Part shown: one piece after another, positions 41,277 to 53,455 of the stretch
Numbering within the stretch: position 1 is the first letter of the stretch
Layout of the letters: every line of letters begins with the position of its first letter
Source: Nereocystis luetkeana
Lineage: Eukaryota > Sar > Phaeophyceae > Laminariales > Laminariaceae
Reading direction: 5' to 3'
DNA length: 64,000 nt
NCBI GenBank assembly: GCA_031213475.1
Contig: JARUPZ010000008.1
Span: 12,457,938 to 12,521,937, forward strand
The notes under the pieces: model-generated
Told to the model about the DNA's origin: nothing
What the model saw: only the letters and a program-made list of their open reading frames with translations
Database searches by the model: none
Made by a program: the position numbers and the translations under genes

Positions 41277-44200
41277 GTGCGCCGTCAAGCTTGCTCGCCA
41301 GCGTGCCCCAGACTGCGAGGCTCCACTTTGGGTGGTGGGGAACCCGTGTTCATCCCAATGATATCACGCGAGGTGACAGGCGACCGAGCTGTTGCCCTGA
41401 ATCCGCCACCGTCTCCACTCGCAGCACTCCGGGTTGTGGTAAGCTTGGGCTGGGTTTCTCGCGTGACCTCCCTCCAGCTTGCATCACTAGAGCTCCTCGT
41501 GGCTTGCCGGGAAGCGTCCAACTTCCGACTGAAGGTGGCACGCAAGACACCCCGTAGAGTATGGCAGGCCAAGTTCGGCGCACGCAGCAGCTCGGAGTGC
41601 AGCGGTGGAGCGCTACCGGAGGGTAGGTCTGAGCGTTTGATACTTCCACGAGTGACGAGGATGATCTACGACAGGCCAGGTTTCGACCTAGACCCCGGAT
41701 GGGCCCTACCGAACGAGCTCGTGCGGTTGATTTTGGGAACGCAGTTCGGCGGAGAGATGGAGGGGGTGGTATGGCCGTGTGCGCTGGAAAGCGTGGTATT
41801 CTGGCGAAGGTGGGTACGCAGTTGGTGCGTAGTTCAGCGAGAGACTCTGGGTTGGATTGTGTTCCATGTATAGGTTGTTTGCTACGTCAGCACATTTACG
41901 CCAGATGTCAGGTCCAGGACGGGCCATTTTATATGCATAGAAGTATCACAGATCAGCGTAGCAGCATAGCGTGCAGGGTGAAGAGCGGTTGCTCGGCACG
42001 CGGGTCTTAGTGAAACTTCTTCGAGCTACGAGTATAGGTTAAATTGGCACACGACACGGCGGTAACGTGATTTTTACCAATCCGCCGGAGGATTAAATAT
42101 ATATATACCAGGTATATATCGAGTATAGATGACCCACTCCGCTTCCTGTCGATCCCCGTCAATAAAAAATCCACGGAGTGAGGCCATCCTTCAATCGAAC
42201 ACGGGGTTTGTCGGCTAGGCACGGGCCGGGGCCGGGGCGGCGCCCCGACCCGCTCCCCGCCGGCCTGCCTGTGAAGTTTGGTGATAGGAATTTGTGTTCG
42301 TACGTAGTGTCTTCAATTGGCCACCAATCGCAAAACTCCACGTACTGCTGCTGTGTTTAGTGTGTGCAGCAGTAGTAGGGTCTATCCCTTCATCGTCCTG
42401 CAGTTTGTACTGAAGACTCGAAGAACAAGAACGTCAGTACGTACTATTAATATTAATAGTGTACTTCTCGTAACAGTGCTGGTGCTGCGGCGCGGTCGCC
42501 TCCGTGCGTGCGTTTTGTTTTCCGATCCTTGTCCAACCTAAAGCAAATATGTCAAGCGGCGTAACCTGTATCGTTTCGTCTTTGGCGTTACATTTCGGAT
42601 GTGCATCATGGATCATGGACTCATCACGACTCATGTCATGGGGCCATGGACCACGACGATTGATTGTGCTTCACATCAGACGGAATGACGAACGACCGGC
42701 TGAGCCACTCCACTTCCTGGCGATTCCTCTAAATCAATAGTCCACGGAGTCTGAGAGGCCCTACACGCACACGGGTTTGCCAGCTGGTCGGAGCATCCCC
42801 GACCCGCTCCCGGCCTCCTCGCCTGTGAAGTCCCAAGCGTGTGTTCGGCCTTCCCGAATTTATGATGGCAAGGTACACAGCAGCAGCGGCTACGAGCCCG
42901 GAGTGTGTGTTCGATCGTCGTAAACAGCTGGCAAGGAAGATAGCGGCAGAGCGAGGCTGGCGCACATGATTTGAAGATTTCGCGTATGTTGAGCTTTTTA
43001 TGTTTGCAAAGAAGAGACAGGGCTAACCCGAGCTCACTGTGTACCTTTCTGTTTCCAGTTATTCATGACGACCGAGCACACGCTTGGGCCTTGTAGCCAC
43101 CGCTGCTGCTGCTGTGTGCCTTGCCACTTGTTCCGGACTACCGAACACACGCTCATGCCTCGTAGCTTCAAGCTCGGGTCAGCTCTTTCCCTTTTTCTCT
43201 TCTACAATAGACTCTTAAAGAGAAGCGAAATCCTCATCCCGATCAAACCATGCGCTCGAGCCTCGCCCTGCTGCTGTCTGCCTTACAGCACGCTCGGGGC
43301 TCGTAGCCGCTGATTGCCTCTGTGTACCTTGCCACTTCTAATCGGGGCGACCGAACTCATGCTCGGGCCTCGTAGCTGCCGATGAGAAGGACTTGCAAAT
43401 GCCAAAAGCTTAGCGGTGCAGGAAAAACTATGCCGAGCCAGAGTGATGAAGTATATTCGTACCTGATGCTCAAAATTACGGTAGCTTGCACGAGTAGGGA
43501 ACGCCCCCCCACCCCCTCCTCTCATCCCCCCTCCCCCCTGCCTCCTGCCCCCCCTCCTATGCTGCCGCCGTGAACACCCACAACCCACACAACGCGCCAC
43601 AAGGTTCAACCGTGCGATCGACAGGGTGGAGTGGCCCCGCTCGCTTAAAACGCTCACGTTCGGCTGCAACTTCAACCAGCCCGTCCACGCGACGATGTGG
43701 CCTCCTCGCTTGGAAACCCTCACGTTCGGGAGCTGGTTCGACCAGCCCTTGGCTGGAGCCGAGCTTCCCCCCGAGCTAACACGCCTTACTCTAGGCCGGG
43801 ACTACAACCAACCGCTTGATGGGATCGTTTGGCCGAGGGGGCTCGTCCATTTATCTCTCGGTTTTTTCTTTAACCGATCACTCGAGGCCGCCGCGCAAAA
43901 CTGGCCGAAAACGCTAAGAACACTGTCCCTGGGCGACTGCTACAATCTTCCCATCCAGGGCGTGGCTTGGCCTGATGGTCTGGAGAGCATAGCCTTCGGC
44001 CGGGGGTTTAACCATAGCGTGGAAGGCGTCGCCTGGCCGGGCTCCCTCACGAGCGTGAGGTTCGGAGGGATGTTCAACAAGGACATCGCCGGGGCGGGGT
44101 TTCCCGAAGAGATGGAGACGCTGGAGCTCGGGTTTTCCTTCAATAAGCCGGTCGTTGGCGCCGCCCTGCCGGATGGCTTGAAGCGGCTAGTGTTTGGGGA

Positions 44201-44666
44201 GGAGTTCAACCAGAACGTGGAAGGCGTTGTTTGGCCCGCGGGGTTAGTGGAGATGGTTTTCGGCGTGCAGTTTGACAGGCCGGTGGCGGCGGCGACGTGG
44301 CCCCGCGGCCTACAAAGGTTGACGTTTGGCGAGAGTTTCAACCATCCTATCTCGGGCATGGTTCTTCCGGACGGACTGGAAGAGATCACCTTCGGGAAAG
44401 TGTTCGACCGCGAGATAGAGGGGGTGCTGTGGCCGCCCAGCGTGGAAATCATGGTGTTCGGCGAGTGCTTCAACCAGGCCGTGGCCTCGGTGGAATGGCC
44501 GGTGTCGCTCCGAAAGCTGCTGCTCGGCTGCGAGTTTGATCACAGCTTAGATGGTGTAGTGTTCCCGCCGGGTCTTGCTAGGGTGGAGTTTGTGGATAGC
44601 TATAGGCGGGTGCGGGAGGAGCGCCCTGGTAGTGTGGCCGCGGCGGTGCCGTCCAGGCAAGAGTAG
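41277..44666 (+). CDS. FNIP-repeat protein (22-residue repeats), two exons
   Basis: This is a solenoid-type repeat protein of unknown role. Exon 43604-44666 holds about fourteen 22-residue units of the pattern L..L.FG..FN.P(I/V).G..WP.G (for example LTFGCNFNQPV, LSLGDCYNLPIQGVAWP, VFGEEFNQNVEGVVWP), ending AAAVPSRQE and a TAG. The upstream frame 41226-41809 contains two more clear units (LVRLILGTQF...VVWPCA, LESVVFW). The donor CGAAG/GTGGGT at 41809/41810 and the acceptor CACAAG at 43603 join to give VVFWRRFNRAIDRVEWPRS, which restores both reading frame and 22-residue spacing. The true start lies in or before 41277; no ATG in context was found, and the repeats there decay, so the 5' end may be pseudogenised. 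No signal peptide was seen. FNIP repeats are known from slime moulds, giant viruses and brown algae. Confidence 0.8.
42128..42830 (+). repeat. paired repeat inside the FNIP gene intron
   Basis: 42128-42275 and 42699-42830 share ordered blocks: CCACTCC-CTTCCTG-CGATTCC, TCCACGGAGT, ACACGGG-TTTG, CCCCGACCCGCTCCC, GCCTGTGAAG. Confidence 0.7.
42840..43385 (+). repeat. array of diverged units of about 70-80 bp inside the FNIP gene intron
   Basis: GACCGAACACACGCTCGGGCC-TCGTAGC-type blocks recur at about 43070, 43138, 43283 and 43348, followed by TGTGTACCTTGCCACTT-like blocks. Confidence 0.6.
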
Positions 44667-44886
44667 GCGTTCTACTGTAAGTTTTGATGTCTCGAATTTA
44701 GTTTTATTTTCGTTGTTGTGAGAGCTATTTTATTTATTTTTATTAGTACCGGGTGCTGCAGTTGTGCTTCGTATCATACCAGGTATGTGCAAGTAAACAT
44801 TGTAGCTGTTGCCCGGTTTCTTGAAGAAAGTAGCCGGACTGATGCCGAGGTGCGTGGGGTTGTGTGGCGTGTCCGGATGGCGATAT

Positions 44887-45923
44887 TAGAGTGTTTGCGA
44901 GAAGAGGTAAGAAAAAAAAAAACTTTACTTGCGCTAAAAAAAGTGAATTTCCTTCCCTTCCTGATTTCGGTGTGTTTGCGAGTGAGGTAAATCAAATCCT
45001 GCAGGCGACGCCTCCGAAAATAAGAAGGGAAGGGGGGAGGTGAGGCAAACGCGCCGAAAAATAGAACATAAAACTAAAAAACAGCTTGGGAGTAGCAACG
45101 GCGGCCCAGCAACGTTTCGGCGGCAGAGTTGACAGCGGTGCCACCACTGCCAGCCCACGACTGCAAGCAGCAGCAGCGCAAGCGGCAGCTAGCAAGCGCT
45201 AGCCGCAGCTAGAGGCAGCTTGAGCAACAAAAATAAACAGCGTCAGCACCAGCACCAGCAAGCACCAGCACCAGCCAGCTTCCCTTTTTGGATTGCCTGC
45301 TGCTGCTGCTGCTGCGCTCAGCCTACGCACGCCACAGCGCCGGCGGGCTCCGCTCCGCCGCCACTGTCGCGGCCACTGCTGCCGCCGCCGCTGCTGCTGC
45401 TGGTGCTGCTGCTGCAGTGTGGTGGAATCGAAATGATACACGAGCTGTCGCGCTCTGTGCGAGCACGAGTACGAGTACGAGTGTGATGCGAGTCCTTTTT
45501 TGGAACGAATCATCCTCCACGTCGTCACCAAGTAGGCGAAAGCGTGTACCCTACGTAGCAGCGGCGGCGGCCCGCTGGCACAATCCAACGCCGCTCGTGC
45601 GCGCTATACTCAAGCTACACCTCTCGAGCCTCTGTGCTCCCAGCGGTTGTTGTGATGCGTACAGCAAGCAGCATGGTGGCATGGAAGATGCTCGGTGTTT
45701 TGATCCTCCGAGATTTGAGATGATGCGTTTTGCGTCGGGATAATGGTCGGTGCGTGTAGGCCAATGAGACAGAGAGCCAAAGTTACCGCAACTTTTGATG
45801 AAATCCTGACTTCGCTGAAGTACTTTTTCGCGTTTTTTTTCAGAAATTTACCTCAAAAAGTTACCTCGGGAGAATTTTTGGAGAAGTAAAAGTAAAAAAA
45901 AAAAAATCGCAAACACTCTACCA
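44887..45923. mobile_element. TIR element, hAT-like ends (1.04 kb)
   Basis: It starts TAGAGTGTTTGCGA and ends TCGCAAACACTCTA; a second inner GTGTTTGCGAG lies at 44971. It follows 220 bp after the FNIP stop codon. The terminal sequence links it with 11707-12639. The interior is rich in GCTGCT/GCAGCA and has no transposase; no clear 8-bp target duplication was found. Confidence 0.65.
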
Positions 45924-47076
45924 GGTATTGTTTGCTGAATATTTTCTAGGACATAAAACTGCACACAGATGGGCCCTTCGGCCGAATGGCAGAGCTCAAC
46001 ACGCCGCACCCCTCTAGGTGGTGGAATTTGGCGCAGGCGGACCACGTGTGTTCCGCCTGTCGGTACTCGTGGCCGTTCGGGGGTCAATCGTTCGGGATCG
46101 CTTGACGTATCAAAATTTGATAATTTGGGCGTTGTCATGCCTGGCACGGGTATAGGCAAAGAAAAGGGAAACCAGCGAGACAGACGATATGTAGGTTTCC
46201 GTCACAGGAACCGCAGATGTATCTGTGCTGTACAATTCACGCCCCGAAAAAAAAACAAAAACATGATGCCGAGTGTACAAAGACGAAAGTACCTGGTATG
46301 CTGGTAGATACTGCTGTTTACGACTGGTCGTCCGATTCCACCTCTTCTGCATGCACGTACGCAAATCACAACCCCACAATCACCGTAAGCTGGTAAGTAT
46401 CGACCGCGTTGATGAACATCCGCGGCCACGGAGAAGAAATGCCGAGCAAACCAAAACCAGGCATACATGTGCGTTCGTATACCGGGTAAAATGGAATATG
46501 CCAGTATACCTGGTACTGTCTACGGCTATTAATAACTGTCCCAATCGCCGAAAAAAAACGACCGACCCACCCACTGGGGAGTAGAAAGCGGATGCACTCC
46601 ATTGGCGTCCAATACCATAACAAGGACCAGCATACTGATACTGTCCATGGCATGTCTTCCCATTCCGCAAGAAGAAAAAACAGCGCACTGGGCACCAGCA
46701 CACGGATGCATTTTATTGGCGCGCGAAAATCAAACCAGTACACTGGTACACCATTCCAAGTTCTTCCAAGGCTTCCATGTGACTGCTTACGTGTACATCC
46801 TGAAGCTCTACACATGGGACACGCCTGATAGTCCAGATAGATCAGATAGATCCTATGCCCGTTCCATGATCTAGATATTTCCGGGAAGACATTTCCTTCA
46901 TTATTTGTATGATCTCGACGACCTAGTTCATGTTCCGGGTACATAAAATCCACATCCGACGTACTTTCGACAAAAACGCCTTGCTTGCACGGCGGAAAAA
47001 ACAAAGAGAAGCTCGACACGCCTCCATTTCTTGGCGCAAAGCGTACGTTTGTATAGCGTCAACTCCATTATGGTCG
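45924..47076. other. intergenic between two convergent genes
   Basis: No gene was recognised. 46540-46900 has paired short repeats, including AGATATTTCCGGGAAGACAT, which recurs at about 51940 and in part at 57370. Confidence 0.4.
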
Positions 47077-50000
47077 TCAGAGGGCCGTCCCCCTCTCCAG
47101 GTTTTGCCTGATTTCCACCGTGTACTTGTCGTACGCGCGCTTGATCTTCTTGTTGAAGTGCTTGTTTCTGTCGTTGATGTAGTCGATATCCGCCGCGCCG
47201 TGCTCCGAGCGCCGCCTGCTGAACGCCGCCTTACGTTTCTCCTGCACCCATCGCCATACCACGGACGGGGGAAGCAAAATCCACGAGGGAGGATAAAAAA
47301 AACACAAGGTTGCCAGGGGTATTCGAGAAAAACAAACAAACCACGAGGGAGGAAAAAAACACACACAGGGTTGCCAGGGGTAATCGAGAAAAACAAACAA
47401 ACACCACGCCACTTTTTTTTTACTCTTAAGACAGGTGGGTGGGGGGGGGGGTTACTCATGTGATGCATGGCTGTAGTCATATGACCATAGAGCTTAGCGT
47501 CCCTACAATGCCGGGACGGAAAACATCGGGTTTTCATCGACCAGGCAGATATTTTTTTGCACCAAGCGCGACGCGCCGTGAGGTGTCGGGTGAGCGGTAT
47601 GAAGGGTGAGCTGCATTCTACAAAGAACTGCTTGTGAGGCGGACTCTCTAAGGGGTATACATCCTCATTTTGACCTTGGGAAGGAGAGTAGCTCCTTTCA
47701 TCTTGTTTTCGTGTACCAGGTACTCTATTAGACTATAGTAGGGGTTACCACCCTCTTTTCCGACATATCGACCACCGTTAAATTACCCATACAAGTGCAT
47801 GAGCTTCGTCGGCAGGTTTCAGCACCATAACGACGCGGGTTGACATCAACAAGACCGTTTATGCAATCATACGATTTAGTCTCCTGAAAATGAACAAATT
47901 AATTAATCCATACTCAAATAAAAAAAATCACTAATAAATTGAATCCATGCTTTTACCCATAGGCGTTTTTTGGTCGATACTTATTCGGAAGTACTTACCT
48001 TGAGAACGTTGACTTCGCACAGGGGTGCGGCCTTTTTTCAGAACCCGAATTTTCCAGAGCGGGAAGGTTGCCAATAAATACCGAATAACTTGTATTCGGA
48101 AAGATCTGGTCCAGAGCCTTCCGAAAATAGAATGTTCAACTTTATTAGCACCCTTACTGTTGTCGAGAAAACGACCGCTGAAAAACGATCATACCTCTGC
48201 GCCCATACGGGTGCGATCGCTTTTCAGCGCTAAATTTTTCCAGAACGGGAAGGTTGCCAATACGGAATAACAGCATATTCGGAACTTCACTGGTCCAGGG
48301 CCTTCCGAAAACAGAATGTTCGACTTTACTACTACGGGGGATGATAGTTATTGGGACCCAATATCGTTAGTAAAAATGGTTAAACATATAGGTTTTTATG
48401 TATACCATAGGTTCCATTAACTACGGTCCCCCCGTAATAGCAGCCTTACCGTTGTCGAGAAAACGAATGCTGAAAACGATCATACCAGGTACCTCTGTGC
48501 GAAGTCAAGGCTCTTTACGGTAATAGCGGTATATAGGGGATGCGGGGGGGGGGGGGGGGGTGCATACATTTCATGCATGACCGTACTGGTGTGACCATAG
48601 ACCCCCGCATGACGAAGGAGGGGGGGGGGGGGGGGGTACTCATTACATCATTATCATGCATAGCCGCAGTCGTACAGCGAAGTATGACCATATATACCCT
48701 CGCATCCCTACAATGCCGGGACGGAGCACGTCGAGTTATCACACGACCAGGCAGACATTGCGTGCACCAATCGCGAAGCGCCGTGTGGTGTAGGGCGAGT
48801 CGCACGAAGGGTGAGCTGCATCCTACTAAGAACCGCTTGTGAGGAGGACTTGTATATGGATGACAGCTTCAATGAGTTACTCTCATTTCCGGTGTGGACA
48901 CTACCAGAAACAGCAATGGGGGGTACTATGTAACTGCCTCTTGGGTGCCTTACGAAAAACACTACCTGGTACGTGATACGATCAATTCCCTTGTGCAGAG
49001 TAGAGGTTCTCCACCCCGCACGAATTATCTAACTCGACCACCAGCTGTGACCGGCTGCCTAAACAAACAAACAAAAACGGTGCCCTGGTAGTCTAGCTCA
49101 AGTAGCGATCGGCATGTTTTACAGTGTCGTTGCCAACCAACACCAACCCAACCATTTTATAAGGCATAATAAAATATATAGGGGGAAGGGGTATACCCAG
49201 GGTATGGACAGGAATAACCCGAGCATTTTCAGGTAAGAGTTTACCAGGTAGTCTACATACCCCGTCAAAAGGAGTGTAAATGGTAGGCTCAAGTACAGTA
49301 CCGTAACAGAGACATGGTGATACATACAGTATTAAGTTAGGCTCTAGTACTGCAAGAAAATAGCCTGCTTCACAGCAGCAGCAATTGGTTTGACTGTTGA
49401 AACATGACACTATGCTGTGGTACCTTACGCACTAACTGTAACAACAAATCATTAATATACACAGCAGCGGCGGCAGCAGCAGCAGCAGCAGCAGCAGCTG
49501 GTTTGACTACTGAAGTAGGACACGATGCTGCCGTACCTTATCCATGAGCTCGTCCACAACTCGCTGCATCCCCTTCGCGTCCGCGTCGTCCTTGGCACCG
49601 TACTCTGCCGTGTCCTCCTGCACGCCACACATCAAAGACAACCATCAAAGACAACACCGTCAGCTCAAGGGGAGTGTGTGGGGGATATCCTGCCACGCGT
49701 CAAGGTCGCACGTCTCATCAGCAGCACATGGGGGAGGAGGGGGGGGGGGGGGGGGGGGGGCATCATGTCACGCACCACAGGTGGCAGGAGATAACACAAC
49801 ACCGTTGCGTTGGAGAGGGGGAAGGAGGGGGGGCCGAGGGCAGCACCAACTTTGCAAACACAGATACCAATAAAACCACTAGCCCCAGCACCAAAAAGCA
49901 CGAACAATAACACACGAGCACCAGCACCACCACGACCAACACGTCAAAATCACCAGCACCATCACCACCGCAACTACACCAGCCAACCTCACCACGAAAA

Positions 50001-53000
50001 CACCACCAGCGGCACCGACGCCAACACCGCCAATACTACAGCAATACGAACATTTACCCCTAACCCATAACATCGACGCTAACACCACTACCGGCACAAG
50101 CACCATCACCAGCACCATCACCAGCAAGACTGCACGGTACACGCACCATCTTTGCGCCCTCCGAGCCAGCCTTGGCCTTGGGCAGCTTCTCCAGGCGCTT
50201 CTTATACCCCTTGAAGAGAGCGTCCTGGTTAAACACGTTCCACCCTGTTCAAGCGGCAACGAAACGCGGCAGCAAGAGGGTATACCACTTGGCTTGGAGC
50301 CACCTCCAACAAAAAAATGATACTCGTAACTCCACACTAATCATGCGGGAACAGACCCGGCAAAAGGCAGGGTCGAACGGCTAGTGCTGCACGACTTAGC
50401 CAATACTCGACAAAAATCGTTCATGGACCACACTTCAGTAATTCCGCGTAGCATCCGTATTCCGATAAATCTCCGAGAGAGGTCGCGGCAACAGAGATAC
50501 GGTAAAGGTTCGGGGTGATCCAAGTTATACTCTCCATCATTCGAGCACTTCTACGGTAAGGATTATACTTGGTTCCAGCATAGCCCAAACAGTACCCACT
50601 GAACTGGAGGGGGGGGGGGTCCTCAACCATTGCAACTCTCAATCTCTACCCAACAATTGTACATCCGAATCCGATGTGTATCGTGTATTGCATATTATTA
50701 TTTGCAAGCCCACTTGATCGTGTATCGGGCTTGGTACAATATTACACCAGTAAAGTAGTTCTCAAAGTCGGTTGTTGGGTGACTTGCAAATTACTGCCAT
50801 TCCGGTGGACCATAGTGATCAGGACCCATCATGTACACAAAAACCTATACTGTATATTCCAGTAACTCTACTAAGAGAACTTTGGTCCTGATTACAACTG
50901 CATGTTCCTCCGTAATATTACTAGTAGGTGCTACCCCTGCCCTAACACGCCTCTTCCACACAATTAGAACTCCCTGTGACATCTTCATTCGGAGACCCTC
51001 CCAAGGCGGTCGGGTTCAGCGTTAAGGCTGTGGTTGGAACTCAAGGTAAATTCAACCATTCACACTTTGTACGACTTCTCGAGAAATCTTCATTCCAAGT
51101 ATTTTCCAGGAAATTTCCAAGGCGGTTGTGTGTGTGTTCTTCACACTAAACCGTTCTTTCTACCCGTCGACTGGGGTTGTTGTAAATATCGTCAATTTAT
51201 AGGGTTACAATGAAGTCAAATATATTTCAACCATCTTGTCGAAGCGTGGCCAAGGCCTGCACAGTCTGCGGAAAGGATGGTATCAGAAGCAACAACAGCA
51301 CGAAAAACGACAGAAAAAAAACCATACGAATTGCACCCGCCGGGGTTTGTACTACACTACGAGAGTAGACAGTACAGCTGCCGCTAGGAACTCGCGCGGC
51401 AGGATGGTTGGAGCTATCATCAACTTATGTGCGTTGGTTGAGAATACCGAAAGGCTACCGAACGTTGCTTACCGCTTCTCCTATATACCTGGCCCATGTT
51501 CACCAGATTCGGTTGCAACCTCAATGTCAAAACCATACCGAACGCGGCCTTAAAAAGCAATCCGATACTCGGGAGTGTAAGTTTTCTGAGCTCGTACCGA
51601 ATGCGGCCTTGTGCTTCTCCTTCTTGTTCTTGTGCTCGGACACGATCTCCGCCGCCGCCGCCGTCTCCACCATAAACGCCTCATCTTTCGACAAACCCCG
51701 CTCCTTCATCTCATTGTCCCACCGCTTCTTCGACTGCTCGCCGCATCGGACAGGAGAAGCACGGAGCGCAGAAAAGAGAGGACGATTTTTAGCGAGGAGC
51801 ACGAACAAATACATAGAAATAGCAGAGCGGGGTGTAGAGCGTTAAAAGAATGCCCAGAGAGGGGTGAAATAGTCTTGTGTGATGTCACAGCAGTGCACAA
51901 CTCCGACAGAGCGTCTACAGATCCTCCCCACTTCATGATCTAGATATTTCAAGGAAGACAGACAGATAGATCCCTATTCTACAGTAGTGCAATGCTCGCT
52001 TTGGTAACTATTAGGCACGTTGTGGCATGCTTCGAAACAAAATCGAACAAAAAAAAAAACCTGTTCGCGTGTTTGCGACGACCAGAAATCCACACCTTCC
52101 CACCGATCAGCTCCGCAACATTCAGTCCTCAATCAGCTTTCCGACCAGCGCATCGGCAGACGCTTTGCGGCAGGCACGTCTAAATAGCCCACGTGGTGTC
52201 TTGATAATCCACAGTAAGGTCTATAGTATGGAGAAGCCCGGTCATTTGATCGGAAAACCGTATGACGGGCTCTACCTATACCCTGTTCCCAACAGCGAGA
52301 CGCTGTTATCCGGGATCGACACCATCGCAAAATTTGTGGAAATCGACAAGCAGTATCGTATTGCGACGGCCGGACTTTAGACCGGAAAATCATGATGGTC
52401 TCTGCCTAGATCCTGTTCCCAGCAGCGAGACGCCTTTGACCGGGATCGAAACCCTCAAAAGACGAAGTAGTCCCCGAGGCCCTAGGGTCAGGATGCTCCG
52501 ATATATATATTCATGAATGTCAACACAATCCTCGTGTGATAGCCGATGCTGCACCCACCCCCCCTCCCCCCCATAAACTACGGCAGTAGATTATAATGAG
52601 TACACCCCCCCCCTCGACGATCCAAAAGTCCTAAAAAAATATAATATATTGAATACCCACACCTCTTCTCTGTCCTTCGAGCGCATCTTCGCCGCGTAGC
52701 CTGGGTCGCTGAGGCGGTTGTACTCCTCTTTCACGGCTTTCTTATTTGCCCGCCTCCCCTGAAAAAAACAAACCACACATCGAACAGACCGGATCAGATC
52801 AGATCAGATAAAATCCCCGGATGACGGTCTAGATACTTCAGGGCATCCTATATACCTGGTACCTGGTATCATTTTATATGACCTGCAAGATGTCGATTTA
52901 TTTTCTGCCGGGCTGGGATCGGCATTGCACGCTTCTTACGCACATGCTTCGAGGGTGGGGTCTGCACGATCTTGTTGGATACTGGAATACCAGCCATAGC

Positions 53001-53455
53001 GGCAGACGTACGCGGTCTCGCACGTGTTTCCTGCCTTGTTGAATAGGGTATTAGACGTACTACACAGATCTCACGCAACCCTTCAGAACGGCATACAAGG
53101 TACATATGATTATAGGTAGATGATCTGTGTCGTGATTTGTCCGATGTCTGCACAATACATGTCTACACACCTTGTTCATCTTGAGGCGGACCTTGAACAG
53201 TCGCTTCTCCAGGGCGCTCATCCTCCCCAAAGCTTCCTCGTCCGGCTCTTCCAGCTCCTCCTCCTCCTCCTGCTGCTCCTCCTCCTCCTGCTCCTGCTTT
53301 CCTTTATCCCCCCCTCCTCCGCGCTTCTTGTCGAGAGCCGCCCCCCCCTTACTAGCTCCCGCCTTCGTCGCTCCGTCCCCAGTTGTTCCCGGCGACGATG
53401 CGCTCTGACCGATGCCACCGCCTTCCTGGTTTTCATCGTCAACCATTTCTCCGAC
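47077..53455 (-). CDS. SYF2: exons 6-11: SYF2 part of the fusion protein
   Basis: The exons read an acidic linker, then [18 protein letters not shown] / [19 protein letters not shown] / [20 protein letters not shown] ... KAAF / [20 protein letters not shown] / [20 protein letters not shown] / [11 protein letters not shown] ... NLERGTAL. The FGWNVFNQ-L-YKKR block (rebuilt across a phase-1 intron), the MQRVVDEL helix and the DIDYIN-RN--FNKK ... YT-EI--NLERGTA end match plant-type SYF2 throughout. It should act in spliceosome activation with the NineTeen complex. Most of the sequence is predicted coiled coil and highly charged. The internal Met of VGEMVDD (53446) could start a separate SYF2 protein if the fusion transcript is not made. 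Confidence 0.93.

Noticed and set aside
43940-44473. 177-residue minus-strand ORF
   Set aside because: It is antisense to the FNIP repeats and mirrors their periodicity.
48541-48640. CRISPR-like array of G-run repeats
   Set aside because: There are only two units, of unequal length, in a eukaryotic intron; they belong to a dispersed repeat family.
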